Shown here in pieces: positions 1 through 11,500 of a DNA stretch of 64,000 nt; position 1 is the first letter of the stretch; each line of letters starts with the position of its first letter. The position numbers and the translations under genes are program-made. The stretch comes from Bugula neritina (taxonomy: Eukaryota; Bryozoa; Gymnolaemata; Cheilostomatida; Bugulidae): positions 5,144,429 to 5,208,428 of the forward strand of contig OZ037769.1 in assembly GCA_964035545.1 (NCBI GenBank), in the 5' to 3' direction. The notes below the pieces were generated by a model that was not told the origin of the DNA, did no database searches, and saw only the letters and a program-made list of their open reading frames with translations.

Positions 1-138
1 TACAAAAATATTTAATAAAACCTCCTTGCATGCAGGCATCTATTATGTGCTCTATTACAGTGTGCCACAATACTCTATAGTGTTGGATTGTGCAGCCCAT
101 TGCTATGCATTGTAATTCGAGTTGTAAATGTGATGCAG

Positions 139-403
139 GTATGGTGATAAAGTTCCAAGTGGAATACTCGGGAAGTTAGTAGGATCTGTATGCGTTGTGT
201 CAGGAGTTATAACTATCGCTCTACTCGTGCCGGTAGTTGTGTCCAACTTCTCAACATATTACAGTCACGATCCACCCAAGACGTCTAAAGTGTGTATTGT
301 CGACTCAGATGGAAATATAAAATCAGTATCTGTCAACCATGTTAAAGTGGAAAAGGAGAAATCGCCTAAAGAGACTAGTCCTAATGGATGTGTTCTTTCC
401 TGA
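139..403 (+). CDS. Voltage-gated K+ channel, last coding exon (partial gene)
   Basis: This is the 3' exon of a Shaker-type (Kv) potassium channel; earlier exons lie left of the window. The acceptor CAG ends at 138. The exon opens inside the selectivity filter: the Gly codon is split by the intron, then YGD follows. Next come a P-loop/S6 linker with GKLVGS, and an S6 helix reading [14 protein letters not shown]. The SNF end and GKLVGS resemble Kv1 more than Kv2 or Kv3. Two oddities stand out. The normally conserved PVP gate hinge reads LVP. The cytoplasmic tail after S6 is only about 45 residues, lysine-rich, and ends in CVLS before the TGA at 401-403, a CAAX-like tetrapeptide rather than the PDZ ligand usual in Kv1. 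A GTG at 197 that opens a shorter reading frame is internal, not a start. A polyadenylation signal AATAAA lies near 897. The channel identity is secure; the subfamily is inferred. Confidence 0.85.
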
Positions 404-3189
404 TTTAGCCGGCTAAAACCGTTTTAGCCTTTGGCACTTTTTACACATGTTTGTTTAAATGTGTGTCAAAGAAAATATGTTTTTATATAAAAGATACAAA
501 AGCCTTAAAGCGATCTATACAAATCTAGGGACCAACAGTCGACTTTTGATGGTTTGTTTTGATTAAGCAATGCATGGTTGGAAATCACAATATTTAATTT
601 GATTGGCCAGTTCCAAATTTAGTTTTTTGCAAGCGTATTACAGTAGCTGTGACTCTCCTAACACATTTGTTGAGAGCATATTATTATACAATATTATATG
701 TTTACATTGCTTGTTTGCTTACCTGTTTTAAGGACATAAGCTCTGAAAGGTGCAAGCACAGCAAGCTTTGCTCTTTCGTGAATTTTTTTGTACTGTGCTT
801 ATTATTGATGGTATGATAGATGTCACATTCACTTTAGCATCATAGACCATGTCAAACTATTTCAAGTGAATTATTTTGTATCCTCATTACTGACAAATAA
901 ATATGCAATCTAGGCCCAGAAACATTGACTTCAACATTTTACTTGCTTCTTGATGATGATACAATGTGAGTATAGTGAAAATCCATTAAAAAAATATATT
1001 TCAATTTTTACTATAATTTTTATAGCAACCAGTGACCACAACCCAGTTCAAAGATGTCGACAAAATTTCTTGATATATTCTAAAAACATTATTTAAAATA
1101 TAACAAAAGTTATAAAGCCTAACATATACAACTCAGATCTTATGGTCCTAGTAACAAATGTGGTGAATATTAGAGAGAACAAAACTCCATATAATTATTA
1201 AATAAACACATTATAATAATCGTGTCTAAGATTAATTAGGTTATTAGTTATACTAGTAGCAATGTTAAAAGTTACAACAAACTATGTTACATAAAAAAGA
1301 AAAAGTTGAGTCAGATTATATGATATAAGTAGTAATGGTTCAAAGTATTGTAATGAGAATAGCAATTATTATTGGGTTGCATAATTACTGTATTAACAAA
1401 CTACATAGTAGGTTGCATAAAATGAGTTGTGCTACCTTGAATTTGCTACTTAGCGTGAGCAATGTAAAGACAATTCTTGATAATAAACTTTGAAAAGCTT
1501 ATAGGATCGCATATCTACAAGGAAGAACAACTTCTAAAAATTACATAAAACATGTTATTTTAAAAAGTGTCTCAAACATTTTTTGAGTGCGGTATTGGTC
1601 CCAGCTGTTGAAAGTATAATGCTTCATGTGTTTTGAAACAAAATTATTTGAAATATAATTAAAGCTATAATATATACAACTTTTTTTATTATGCATTTGT
1701 ATATTTGTATAATATCATTAATGTTATTTCATAATGTGTTTTTTTATTTTATTGTCAATTCTTGAAACTTGAAACTTCACAAGCACTGTAGCTCGCACAT
1801 ATAAGAGTAACTACATGTGTTGTACTTCCAATCAATACAAAATTGTTGTAATATTACAATTAATGAAAAAATAATTTCATATAATATAAACAGTTGCATT
1901 ATTTACTCGATAAATATCAATTTTTATAGCGAAAACTCAAGTTTTGTATTAATTTTGCATTTTTAAGAGTCTACATTGAGATATGCATCTGAGGCCTATA
2001 GGGGTTAGATCATTTGGCTTAGTGAACACTAAATCGTAGGGTTTTAACCCCAGTAAGGTCATAGGTGATGTTAGGAAGAGCATCCAGTCATAACTTGTCT
2101 CTGTGCCTTATAGTCATATATAAATAAATCATTAGCCTGCTTAAAAAACTCTTTTCCACCAGGAATTTCTCACAGGGATGGTGAATATAAACTTGCATGA
2201 GTTTTATGTTGAAATATGCATATGGTTAAAGTATCTTAGACTGGTACATTAAGATTTTATAATTCAAGTAATATGTTTGCAGTTGTAAGGTAGAATTGAA
2301 TGCTAATGTAGTTATGTTATGTTATAATTACCCTATCAGTTTATTGAAGCTCATTGTAGACAAGAGCATAGAAATAAACCTTCTCGTGTGTATATTTCAC
2401 TAAAATGAAACTAAATATATACATTAAATATTATTATGTTTATGTCCTAAACCAAAGGCTGGAAATTTTATTCATGCAAATTTGCTTTTTTATATATAAT
2501 TATATTTTTGAATGACTTGTGTTAGCAGCGCATGGTATACCAATGCTTCTCCTGTGATATATTCCATATGAAGATACTATGTGCTTTGCAATACATTAGC
2601 GATTAGAGTATAACATTATTGAGGTTGCTGCAAGTATTTTATAGACTTGAAACACACACCAGCTAAGATGTTTTGGTTAATGCTGATTGTGGCCATGTGC
2701 ATTTCCATAGCTATAAACAGCACCCTTTTTACTGTTTTGAAATATAGTGACGAATACTACTAATATACTAGTTATAGTTTAGCTAGGGAATTAATTGGAA
2801 CTTTTTGAGTAATACTGAAAAGGGATTAGGCATCAAATACAGAGATGAAAGCAATATGACCTAGATTTAAGATCCTGGATTTGAAACAAGTCAATACGGG
2901 TACTCAAATAATATGCTACTGCCCCACTATTAACAAATAGCAATTAACATGCTTCTGCGTTAGTGAGTGTAGATCTATTAAATGTCCCGAGAGAGCTTTG
3001 TCTATTGGACTGCACTCGATATGAGTCATATGACCTACAAATTAAGATACAACCGCAGGCTGAACGGTTTATAAACCCTGTGTTATTAGTCTATACAAAG
3101 AAGGCGTGCTTAGTCAATAAAGAAGGTCGTCTGGCTTTAGTCAGTTCATTGAGAAATTACGCTGAGTTAGAGGATTGTTGGCATTGAAT
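404..3189. other. Kv 3' UTR and AT-rich intergenic DNA
   Basis: No supported coding exon. The first ~500 bp are probably Kv 3' UTR, with AATAAA near 897. A SINE-like repeat occupies about 1985-2205. A 74-codon open frame at 2963-3187 begins at GTG, matches nothing I recognise, and may be 5' flank of the next gene. Confidence 0.5.
1985..2205 (+). repeat. SINE-like repeat, copy 1 (degraded head)
   Basis: Shares with copies at about 36905-37108 (minus), 38478-38706 and 44180-44385 a core reading ATAGGTGATGTTAGGAAGAG followed by CATCCAGTCATAA. All copies also share a tail with CTTAGCC-like, TTCTCACAGGG and a terminal TGTGAGTTTT-like stretch. The head region here, around AGGGGTTAGA, is a decayed tRNA-like A box. 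Confidence 0.6.
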
Positions 3190-4516
3190 ATGAATGCAGC
3201 TTATTTAAAACTTATTGGCCTGCTTTCAGGACTGGCAGTAGTTTCGGTATTCAGCTCAGCTTCAGGTAAGTTTGCATTTCAATCCACAAGGTCAAGTGGC
3301 ACTTGTGTCTTGTCTTTTAATCACTACGACTATCAGCTAGTATCACTGAGTATCAGTAGCCGTAGGCCTATGTCTTACTCTTAGTCTATTAATTGATTAT
3401 CGAATAACTATTCGTAGAATAGATATACTGTAGAGAACGGTAGATGGCTCTTAAAGTTATGGTTAAGATTTTGCTATCATTACACTTTACAGTGCTTCTA
3501 ATTTTTATGCATGATATCAAGAGCCAAATCACAACAGCAAGTGAGCAACATCAATTCAAACTCACTGCCATATGCTATACATTCGTTTTAACTGAAACAT
3601 AGCTTTTTCTGTGCCCACATTTCTAAAATATGTGGATAAAGAATATAATTCTATAACTTTCTTGTTACAGTTTCTGCAGAGTTGATTGTTGAAACACAAA
3701 TAACAATCAAGTGTAAGCTTGAAAACGGCAGCAGTATTCAAACATGCACCTACAAAGAAGATTCGCCTTACCATTGCTGCTTTCTTATGGGAGATTCCTC
3801 CGAGACTTCATCTTGTTTCCCTGAGGCAGAAAACTGCTCTACTGTGGGTTTCACGGAAGTTGAACCATTTAGCAGACAAGTGGCTACATTTCCAGTAACA
3901 GTTTCGACTACTAGAGGCCAAAGTAGCTCAATTGAAAGTCAAACTACTCCCTCTAGTGGCAAAAAGTAAAATATCTGCATTACTCATATCTCTATTGTAA
4001 TTGTCGAAAGAAGTTGTGTTTCCAATAAATATGGGAGCCCACATTATTAAGTTATAGTTCTACTCGTGTAATAATTTTATGCTAATTGAACCTGTCAAGC
4101 TACGTTGAATAAAACTTATGTAGCTTAAAATTATTTTTTTTCGTCTTAAAGTAGGTAACACTTTTCATGAGTTAGATTAAACAATACTCGGACTTTGATT
4201 AGTTGTACTTGTTTACTTTATACTTATTTTTTAGTTTGAAGCTTACTTATTTTATTACCCAGCATGTTTCAACTGGGAAAAATATTTCAACTGATAATTT
4301 ACTGGTATTTGTTAAACTAGACTCACAATTGTCAGCCAAATTGCTTATAATTCAGATGTTTTGTAGTTAATTGAAACTAATGTCTAACACTTGCTCATTG
4401 CTTTATTAACTGTACTTGTATCATAATATTCCTGTATCAATTTGTTATTTTTTAGATCCGCTACAGTAGTACCTGTTCTGGTAATGGCAGCCATTCTCAT
4501 GGCGGTATTTGGATAA
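3190..4516 (+). CDS. Small secreted, probably GPI-anchored Cys-rich protein (3 exons)
   Basis: Unrecognised family. Exons are 3190-3265, 3671-3965 and 4456-4516, with consensus donors and acceptors (CAG/GTAAGT, TTACAG, AA/GTAAAA, TTTTAG) and compatible phases (1, then 2), giving 143 aa. Exon 1 is a signal peptide: ATG, one Lys, then a hydrophobic stretch LIGLLSGLAVVSVF and a small-residue cleavage region. Exon 2 encodes the mature domain with six cysteines in its first ~50 residues (CKLENG, QTC, HCC, SSC, ENC) and a Ser/Thr-rich tail ending SSGKK. Exon 3 is almost only a hydrophobic C-terminus (VVPVLVMAAILMAVFG) ending at TAA with no cytoplasmic residues, as in GPI-attachment signals. A polyadenylation signal AATAAA lies near 4740. 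If exon 2 is not spliced at 3965, TAA at 3967 ends the protein without an anchor. Function unknown; a surface protein is inferred. Confidence 0.65.
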
Positions 4517-6208
4517 GGGAATCATGTCCCCGGTGATATCCCTTAGCATGTTGCATGTAGCCGTTTACTGCCATACTTGGTTATAAGAATATATTATGAA
4601 GTTGTGAAGATAATATTGACGCTTGTTTAGGTTTAGTGCAGCATTAATTTTGCTTATTTTGTTGGAAATGTATGAATTATAGATGTACAATCAAGGGAGA
4701 TAACTCGTTATAGTGGCAACTTTTTAATCTATACTGTGCAATAAAAATATACTTACTTATAAAAACTCAACTAAGAATTTTTACTACTATATCATACTTT
4801 GAGTTATCAATCATAAAATTTAAAGGATGATGATAACAATATATTGGGTTCAAACAATCATTTATATAACATGCATATAATATATAGTATCACAAATCTG
4901 AATAATTCAAAGAAATTTAAAAAGCAAAGAAAGTTAATTCTCCTATTTATCTATCAGTCCCTTAATGCCAAGCATGCAAATAATATACTTGGTCCACCAA
5001 GTACAAACGCATATACTGCTAATGTATATAAATACTATAAAAATATAATATTAGTATAATGATTAAAAAAGTTGTTGTCAGACATGAATTTTAACACCAC
5101 TGCAGTTCATAGTGAGATGACATTTCAACATATTATAAAATAGCTATATCCATTATACTGCAGTATGATACTTTATATTAGAGTGCATTGCATTTTGATA
5201 TCTGCATATATTATTTGAGCATGTAGTTCAATGTGATAACTTAATTAACTACATATGCATATTGTCAGATCAGAGATTACACAGTACTTTATATTTTGCA
5301 GAGTAGATACTGCACAGCAACTTGATGTATTTACAGAATGATATGCTAATAGTGATTATGATTGGAGCTAATGGTTTGAATATATGGGCATAGCTTAAAA
5401 GTTTTAGTGAAACAGTGGAGAAGAAACTCAAACTTTATCATGGCCTTGCAAAAATAATTTACTAGGGTAGACTCCAGCATGGCTTTGCAAAATAATTTAC
5501 CAGGTATATAGAAATAGTTTTCTACGTAGCAAATACTTATTTTATTGACGAAAAAGGAAACGATAAAACGGTTGCACCCTCATTAGGAGGGTTGCATCCT
5601 TATAAGGACCGACATCAAGATGGAGAAAATGCTTATTTTATGAGATCGGAAATGTTAAGACAGTTGCATCTTCATTAAGATCTACATTAAGACTGAAAAT
5701 TATTTGCTAATGTAAATAATAGAAATATCAAATAGCCTCATTGCTATGAAGCTTGCAAGAACTGTGGGAATATTTTCAATGATAGTTAGAATTAGAATTT
5801 CTATTAGTTATGTTATAAGTTGTTAAGCTGAAGTGTTAATATATGTATCATTATTCTCAGAAAAGTTCTTTAAAAAAGCTATATTCTTGATAGAAGGCAT
5901 GATTATACATATACTGTCCTTTGTGTTTAATTCTTACTTCTGTACTTTACAAGTTATGTCTCTGAGATATTCTGTCAGGTCAAATATGGCTTTGGCGATG
6001 CTAAGGTTTGTTTGAGATTTCCAGTAAGATGGCTGCTGCAACAGGTTGATGCAATTATAAATTCTTATGTCTGCTCCACCACAGTATGTAGACTACAGTT
6101 TATCTACAACATTCAAGGAAGAATATAAAGTACATTCAAAAGTTATATGATGCATGAGACCCAGTAATTGAGTGAAGTTAAAAGTTCAAATGTACAAGTT
6201 TCGAGTAA
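4517..6208. other. AT-rich intergenic DNA
   Basis: No gene seen. Open frames such as 4844-5059 and 5833-6015 are Ile/Tyr/Asn-rich with no domain or splice context. A short near-duplicate (GACTCCAGCATGGCTTTGCA against an earlier ATCATGGCCTTGCAAAA) lies at about 5440-5500. Polyadenylation signals near 4740 probably belong to the preceding gene. Confidence 0.4.
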
Positions 6209-6210
6209 TA

Positions 6211-6544
6211 GTGGGGGTGCCAACATGCAAAAATGGGCGGGTGGAGCACATTAATACTAACCTTTGTTGCTATATATCACTGCAAAGCTAACATTCTACT
6301 GATCTCAGATCTGCAAGTACCTTTTTTGTATCTGGGGGGGTTCTCTCGTGAGAGGGGTGGATATACAGGGGTTCAGCATTTTTCAAGGGGGGACTATGGA
6401 ACTCTAAATATTTAATTTTTTGAGTAGTTTAAGTTTGACATTAAAAATATTTTCAAGGAATGTTGTACACATATGAAACTTTCTCTAACAAAAGTTTTGA
6501 CCAAAAATAAAAAAGTGGGCGGAGCCTATAATATTACAAACTAC
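6211..6544 (+). repeat. Left terminal inverted repeat of the 9.2-kb element
   Basis: Reverse-complement match to 15057-15390, differing at about three positions by eye (for example near 6253 and 6315-6319). It contains a G-rich patch and a CCGCCC/GGGCGG pair near each end. Open frames inside it are repeat shadows. Confidence 0.8.
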
Positions 6545-8228
6545 GAAACATTCACATAAACCACAGGATTTCATCATCAGGCGCTTGCATGTGCATGCTT
6601 TACTCTTGCAGCCTGCTTTTTTGTATTTACATGTTGTTAAAATCACATCTGCATTGCTCTCAAAATCATATTTTATTGGAGTCAAGCTAGTATCTCAACC
6701 ATGGTCAAAAATTGGCTGATGAAGTAAAATAGGTGTTAAAGCAAGTTGCCAAAGTGTAACTTGATAGTTGGCTCGTTTCACGTGATATTCTAGGGAATTC
6801 CTGCTAGGTGGTAGCTGGGCTTCACTGGAGACATTTTTTAAAGCCAATATTTTATATCTTGCTTCAGTGATATCATCATAGGCACCGTATAGGTTGGAGA
6901 CAAATCGTTCACACTCTAAGTATGTTTCATCTGATAATGGGGACCAATCATCAGAACCTAAAGACAGATTATAGCTTCCCTTTTCAAGTACCTCTAAAGC
7001 ACGCTTTTTAGATATTCGGAAGATAGAACTTACTGAGTCTCAACCTGTAAGTGCATGGAGTGATAACAGATTCTTGAGAACTTTTTGTGGAATTTTTTCG
7101 GCTAATTCAGAAAGAGATATATATCTTCTGTGACTCCCCATTCCAACAAAGATTACTACATCTTTATTAGCCTGCTCAGTTAAAACATTACTAAGATGAT
7201 GTTAAGCGCAATAATAGCAACATCGGTATCTACTGATCTCATTACTACCAAATCGTAATCACTCAGTGCATCAGCTGCGTGAAGGATTAATCTCGTGTCT
7301 GCTTCATAATGATTGGATTTCAATTTGTTACAATTGTAACGATAATGGTTTTACAGAACACAGACTTCTTTAGCGCTGCAAACTAAAAATGTACCAGCTG
7401 GAATTTTCTCAATATGTCTACTCCACACCTTCACTATGTAATCTACCAACTCATTTTTGTTGTGAATATTGCTCAGAAAAGCACTCCAGTTTTTAGGAAC
7501 AGGCACGTTGTCATGAATAATGGAAATAGGGCACATCTGTTGGGCACCCCGTCTAATACGCTCTTGTGCTTTAATTGATGTTTCAGAATACACGTCAAAC
7601 ACTACATCAACCCTTGTATATCTTTTGCCACATTCAAGAAATACTTCCAACATCTTCAGAGCGTAGTTATAAAAAGTGCCTGATGTTTTTGTCGAGTGAA
7701 GTATGCACATACCATCAATAATGATCGATTTGTTAGTGGACAGTTGACTATCATCATTGGAGACCCTGTTTCCAAGATATTTCTGTTCCAAAATATGCAT
7801 TAGTTGCGATTTGCATATTTTTTGCATCTGTCCGTTTTCAGTAAATAGAGCAAGAGGAATGGGACCAATTTCTTTCTCTAGAACTGTATGCAAATCTACT
7901 TCTCGGCTTTTGGCACTTATGAGAAGTTTAGCAAATGATATTTTAGGAACATTTGGTTTAATGGCCGGTTGAAGTGATTTAGCCACAAAGTCAAAGGAAG
8001 GGATTTTAAGGGTGACACGACATTTTGAAGATGACAATTGGAAAACACCTATTTGGAAAATGGACAATTAGAAAATGGACAATTGGAAAATAAACATTTG
8101 GAAAATGAAAAATATTCAACATGGTCTAGTCCTGAGGGGTTGTCCGGCATCTGGCTTTAAAAAAAAATATATAATGGTCAAATCAGTTATAGGCTATCAT
8201 GGAAGTAAAATTGGTTACGAGTAGTTCT

Positions 8229-8500
8229 TGTTGAGAAACAATCATGCGATGCTATCGCTAATCACATTCATGACAATCACGTGACAATATGCTAACTAAT
8301 TGCTTTACTAGAATCGCTGTATACTTGTTTACTCTCTCTTCCGTTTTATATTATACAAAACCATCACGCTGTTTTTCATTCTAATAAATATTTTATTATC
8401 AATTAATTAAATCAGTCAGTCAGTTTGCTCGATAAGTTAAATCAGCAATCAATAACGTATTTCATAATAAATACTATACACAATGGCCACACATTCAACA
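8229..8500 (+). repeat. Copia 5' LTR
   Basis: Runs from TGTTGAG to TTCAACA. Contains a TATA-like TTTTATATTATAC near 8342-8355 and AATAAA near 8384, both possible transcription signals. It also contains the ATG (8483) of the gag-pol frame, so the LTR encodes the first six residues. Confidence 0.95.
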
Positions 8501-11500
8501 GGTTATGGGCCCAGTGGCTTCAAACACAGGCTTCTCTTTGATGGTGATTCAAACAATTTCTCAATTTGGGAAACAAGATTCACTTCATACTTGTACACAC
8601 AAGATGAAGGAGTACACACCGCACTTCTACCCAAAGAAGAAGGAGAAGATAACGCTGCTGACTTCAACAAAAAGAATAAGCGAGCTTACGCAGAGCTTGT
8701 ACAAGTTTTAGACGAAAAGTCTCTTCAACTTGTGATGAGAGATGCCAAAGACGATGGAAGAAAAGCATTCAAAATCCTAAAAGAACACTATGCAAGTACA
8801 CAAAAGCCTAGAGTATTAACTCTTTATGAACAACTAACAACTGTAAAAATGAATGATACAGAAGACATTACAGATTACCTGATTCGTGCTGAGAACTACT
8901 CAGCAGGCCTCAAGTCTGCTGGAGAAAATATTAGTGACAATTTGGTGATCGCAATGATTATGAAAGGATTACCAACATCCTACCAGCCTTTTGTTGTAGT
9001 ACATACGCAACTTGACAAAAACCAAACCCTATCAGAGTTCAAAGCAGCTCTAACCAACTTTGACCTTACTGAGTCGGCAAGGTGCTCTCAATCTACAGCC
9101 ATGGTATTTAAAGGAAGAGACAATTTCAAACCCACTAGCAAACGTGATAAACAGTGCACTGCTTGTGGTAAAAGCAATCATTCTACAACAGATTGTTACT
9201 CAAAGCACAAACTATTTTGTAACTACTGCAAGAAAGCTGGACATATCGAATCAGTTTGCAGGACAAAGAAGAAGACAAGTAAAACTGAAATTTCATCGGC
9301 AAATGCCACATATGCCTTCACTGTAAATACATCAAACCAATGCAACATAGCCACACAAAATAAATCTCAAGGAGGACAGTTGCTTATGGTGGACTGCAGA
9401 GCGACAAGTCATTTGGTGAACAATGAGAACAACTTCATTAGTTTTGATAAGAGCTTCACGCCTGAGAACCACTACATAGAGATGGCAGATGGTCGCAAAA
9501 CAAACAAGCTGGCTGTAGCCAAAGGTACAGCACAGTTTACTATTACTGATGACAACAATATGGAGCAGCAGATTTATCTAAAAGACGCTTTGCTAGCACC
9601 AACAATACCAACAAGCCTATTTTCAGTCCACGCCGCCACACAAAAAGGGGCAAAAGTACATTTCTCTAGAGAGAAAAATATACTGACAGTCGACAGGACA
9701 ACTTTTCCAATTATGCCCAAAGGCAGATTGTACTTCCTCAAGACAACCCATACAGGTGACTCAATGAACACCGCAAAATCGTTGCCCGATTGGCACAGGG
9801 CACTAGGTCACATGAACACCAATGACATAATTGAGCTGGAGAAAGTGACAACAGGTATGACCATAACTGGAGCAAAATTAAAAATTGCATGCAAGACATG
9901 TGACGAAAGTAAAATCACCAAACAACCTCACAAACAAGACGATAAACCTGAACTAGCTACACAGCCTCTACAACGTGTACACTCTGACTTATGTGGACCC
10001 ATCACACCAACTGCTAGAGGAGGACAAAACTACATAATAAACTTCATAGATGAATTTTCCAGTATGTTGTTCACCTACAATATACGCCACAAAAGTGATG
10101 CCACCACTGCACTTAAGCAATTCATTGCAGATGTGGCACCTATAGGAAATGTGAAGGAGATCCATACTGACAACGGCATGGAGTACCTTGGACAGCCATT
10201 TGAAGCCGTGCTACGCGAGAAGGGAATCAAACACACCACTACAGCACCCTACTCATCCTACCAGAATGGTAAATCAGAGAGGACTTGGCGCACCATAATG
10301 GACACAGCACGATGCCTACTCAAAGATTCAAATCACCCCAAGACTTTCTGGAGTTTTGCCGCTGACCATGCCAAGTACCTAAGAAACCGAAGCTACCAGA
10401 GACGGACGGGAAAGACAGCTTATGAGTTATTCACAGGCACGCTACCCGACATGAGGAAAATTTACAATTTTGGATCCCAATGCACATTCTACTCAGAGGG
10501 AAATAAGTTAAAACTCAGTGACCGCGGACAAAGCGGCATATATCTTGGTGTCAACACAAAGGCCCAAGGCTACCTTATACTTACCCCTAATCAGAAAATT
10601 GTTACATCCAGAAATGTCATACCACAAATATGCGGAAATGACGCAATGAACGTCATGCCACAAGGACCCGCACAAAACAGCAGAAATGGTACCCAGAATA
10701 CCATGCCACAAGAACCTGCACAAATATGCGGAAATGACGCAATGAACGTCATACCACAAGGACCCGCACAAAACAGCAGAAATGGTACTCAGAATACCAT
10801 GCCACAAGAACCTGCACAAATATGCGGAAATGACGCAATGAACGTCATGCCACAAGGACCCGCACAAAACAGCAGAAATGGTACCCAGAATACCATGCCA
10901 CAAGAACCTGCACAAACATGCGGAAATGACGCAATGAACGTCATGCCACAAGGACCCGCACTAAACAGCAGAAATGGTACTCAGAATACCATACCACAAG
11001 AACCTGCACCAGATCCGGCAAAGGCCACCAACCAACCTGGACCACGTAAATCAGAACGGAAACGAAAGCCTCCTACATACCTACAGGACTATGACATAGA
11101 AGACACTGACTATGCTTGCTCACTGATGGCAAACATACCACAGTCCTACCAAAAAGCTGTAAATTCAAAAGATAAAGAAGCCTGGAAGAAAGCCATGGAC
11201 AAGGAAATAAACACCCTACGTAATTCAAACACCTGGTCTATCCAGCCGCTACCTGAAGACAGGACAGAGACCAAGGGCAGATGGGTTTATACCCTCAAAC
11301 AGGGAAAAACGCCAGGTGAAACTCAACATAAAGCTAGATATGTAGCAAAAGGATTTTCACAAATACAAGGAGTTGACTATGAAGAAACTTACAGTCCAAC
11401 CACCAGATTCACATCGATCAGATTGCTGTTACAGAAAGCAGCAAATGAAAACATGAAAATACATCAACTAGATGTTAAAGGAGCGTACCTAAACGCACCA

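Noticed and set aside
2963-3187. 74-codon open frame before the GPI-like gene
   Set aside because: Starts at GTG, no recognisable domain, and it overlaps the region just upstream of a much better ATG with a signal peptide.
6233-6415. 60-codon frames present in both TIRs
   Set aside because: Mirror images within the inverted repeats; short, with no domain and no independent support.
7040-7056. Selenocysteine recoding of the HALTG-TGA-D motif
   Set aside because: The same gene has a TAA stop, a second TGA and several frameshifts, so ordinary decay explains it better.
10508-10951. 147-codon minus-strand frame with internal repeats
   Set aside because: It is the antisense shadow of the four-fold repeat in Copia pol.
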